A model generated the notes under the pieces. That model made no database searches and was not told the DNA's origin. It saw only the letters and a list, made by a program, of their open reading frames with translations. A stretch of 6,488 bases of DNA. It comes from Acetobacteraceae bacterium. GTDB lineage: Bacteria > Pseudomonadota > Alphaproteobacteria > Acetobacterales > Acetobacteraceae. Within the stretch, counting starts at the first letter, position 1. Each line of letters begins with the position of its first letter. Positions 5,892-6,488 of this stretch are shown piece after piece. The stretch is taken from assembly GCA_947478535.1 (NCBI GenBank), contig CANJXD010000340.1, forward strand, positions 1-6,488. The letters are read 5' to 3'. The position numbers were made by a program, and so were the translations under genes.

Positions 5892-6488
5892 ATGCGGCGC
5901 TGGGTCCTGCGTCTGGTCGCCCTGCTGGTGGCGCTGCCACTTCTGCTCGCGCTGGCGCTCGGTGGCGCGCTGCTCTGGGCGAATAGCGAGCCGGGGCGGG
6001 AGAGAGTGGCGGCGCTGGTCGCCGCCCAGGTGCCAGGCCTCCGCATCGAAGGGCTGGAAGGCCCCCTGCCCGGCCGGCTTGGTATCCGGCGGCTGACCAT
6101 GGCGGATGCCGGTGGCGTCTGGCTCGAAGTCGAAGGCGCCCGCCTCGCCTGGGACCCGCGCGCCTTACTGCGCCGGGAAGCGCGGATCAGCCTGCTCGCC
6201 GCCGACCGCATCGCCCTGCACCGCCTGCCGGAGAGCAGGGCCACCGATCCCACCCCGCCGGGACCGCTGATCCCGGACCTGCCGGTGCTGCCGCTGGCAA
6301 TCCGCCTCGATGCGCTCGCCCTGCCCCGGATCGAACTGGCGGAGGCCGTGCTCGGCACCGCCGTCGCGCTGCGGGCGGAGGCGCGCGGGCGTCTTGACCC
6401 CTGGGGGCTGACGCTGGCGCTGGATGCGCAGTCGCTCGGCAATGACGGTACGCTCGGCATCGAGGCCTCGCTCCGCCCCGGTAGCGGG
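5892..6488 (+). CDS. tamB: TamB, inner-membrane-anchored translocation and assembly module protein, N-terminal part
   Basis: The first 199 codons are present and the gene runs off the right edge; family members are usually well over 1,000 residues. An uncleaved N-terminal membrane anchor spans about residues 8-30 after MRRWVLR. It is followed by the typical TamB opening NSEPGRERVAALV (31-43), GLRIEGLEGPLPGRLGIRRLTM (50-70), then LEVEGARLAWDPRALLRREARI and LLAADRIALHRLP. This is the start of the AsmA-like/DUF490 beta-taco that spans the periplasm to reach TamA. The ATG at 5892 lies one base after the tamA stop (TGA-G-ATG) with no good Shine-Dalgarno, so translation is probably coupled to tamA. 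One rare TTA leucine codon occurs at residue 92 in an otherwise G/C-ending gene. Confidence 0.93.
   Translation, partial: MRRWVLRLVALLVALPLLLALALGGALLWANSEPGRERVAALVAAQVPGLRIEGLEGPLPGRLGIRRLTMADAGGVWLEVEGARLAWDPRALLRREARISLLAADRIALHRLPESRATDPTPPGPLIPDLPVLPLAIRLDALALPRIELAEAVLGTAVALRAEARGRLDPWGLTLALDAQSLGNDGTLGIEASLRPGSG

Noticed and set aside
3989..6460. An 823-codon open frame on the minus strand, antisense to tamA and tamB
   Set aside because: Its translation is rich in Arg, Ala, Gly and Pro with no domain. It mirrors two clearly recognised plus-strand genes, and long antisense frames are expected in GC-rich coding DNA.
1..6488. CRISPR arrays, tRNA or rRNA genes, insertion sequences, toxin-antitoxin or phage-defence genes
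   Set aside because: No regularly spaced repeats, RNA-gene signatures, transposase motifs or terminal inverted repeats were seen. The coding space is filled by the six genes described.

Overview
The window looks like chromosomal DNA from a high-GC alphaproteobacterium. An Acetobacteraceae/Roseomonas-like origin is my best guess, and it is an inference. It rests on strongly G/C-biased third codon positions, a tamA-tamB pair in the usual alphaproteobacterial arrangement, a Bug-family binding protein, and a small catabolic cluster with its own FCD-type GntR regulator. No taxonomic marker gene is present. I see no rRNA, tRNA, CRISPR array, transposase or prophage gene, and no gene-free stretch above 300 bases.

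Layout. (1) Positions 1-1898, minus strand: a compact three-gene operon read from right to left. It holds an amidohydrolase of the Amidohydrolase_2 (ACMSD-like) family, a small stand-alone Rieske [2Fe-2S] protein and a Tat-type or Sec-type Bug substrate-binding protein cut by the window's left edge. The amidohydrolase stop codon shares a base with the Rieske Shine-Dalgarno sequence. (2) Positions 1899-2073: a divergent control region. Its main element is a perfect inverted repeat, ATTGT-CAA-ACAAT, which fits the classical FadR/FCD operator pattern TNGTNNNACNA. (3) Positions 2074-2757, plus strand: the FCD/GntR-type regulator. (4) Positions 2754-3983, minus strand: an M20D metallo-aminoacylase/carboxypeptidase-like hydrolase. 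It meets the regulator tail to tail, with the two stop codons overlapping in CTAG. (5) Positions 4025-6488, plus strand: tamA followed after one base by tamB, which runs off the right edge.

How the genes may work together. The left half reads as a regulated catabolic module. The Bug protein would capture an organic acid or related solute in the periplasm, and the amidohydrolase and Rieske protein would act on it or a derivative in the cytoplasm. The divergent GntR protein would sense an intermediate at the operator between the two transcription units. The M20D hydrolase may or may not belong to the module. The substrate cannot be read from the sequence. The right half is housekeeping: TamA in the outer membrane and TamB anchored in the inner membrane form the translocation and assembly module, with no evident link to the catabolic genes.

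No clearly new system is visible. The points most worth a second look are the predicted operator and its overlap with promoter-like hexamers, the amidohydrolase-Rieske pair of unknown chemistry with a long loop inside its Rieske motif, and a possible 17-codon leader ORF ending in ATGA at the amidohydrolase start.
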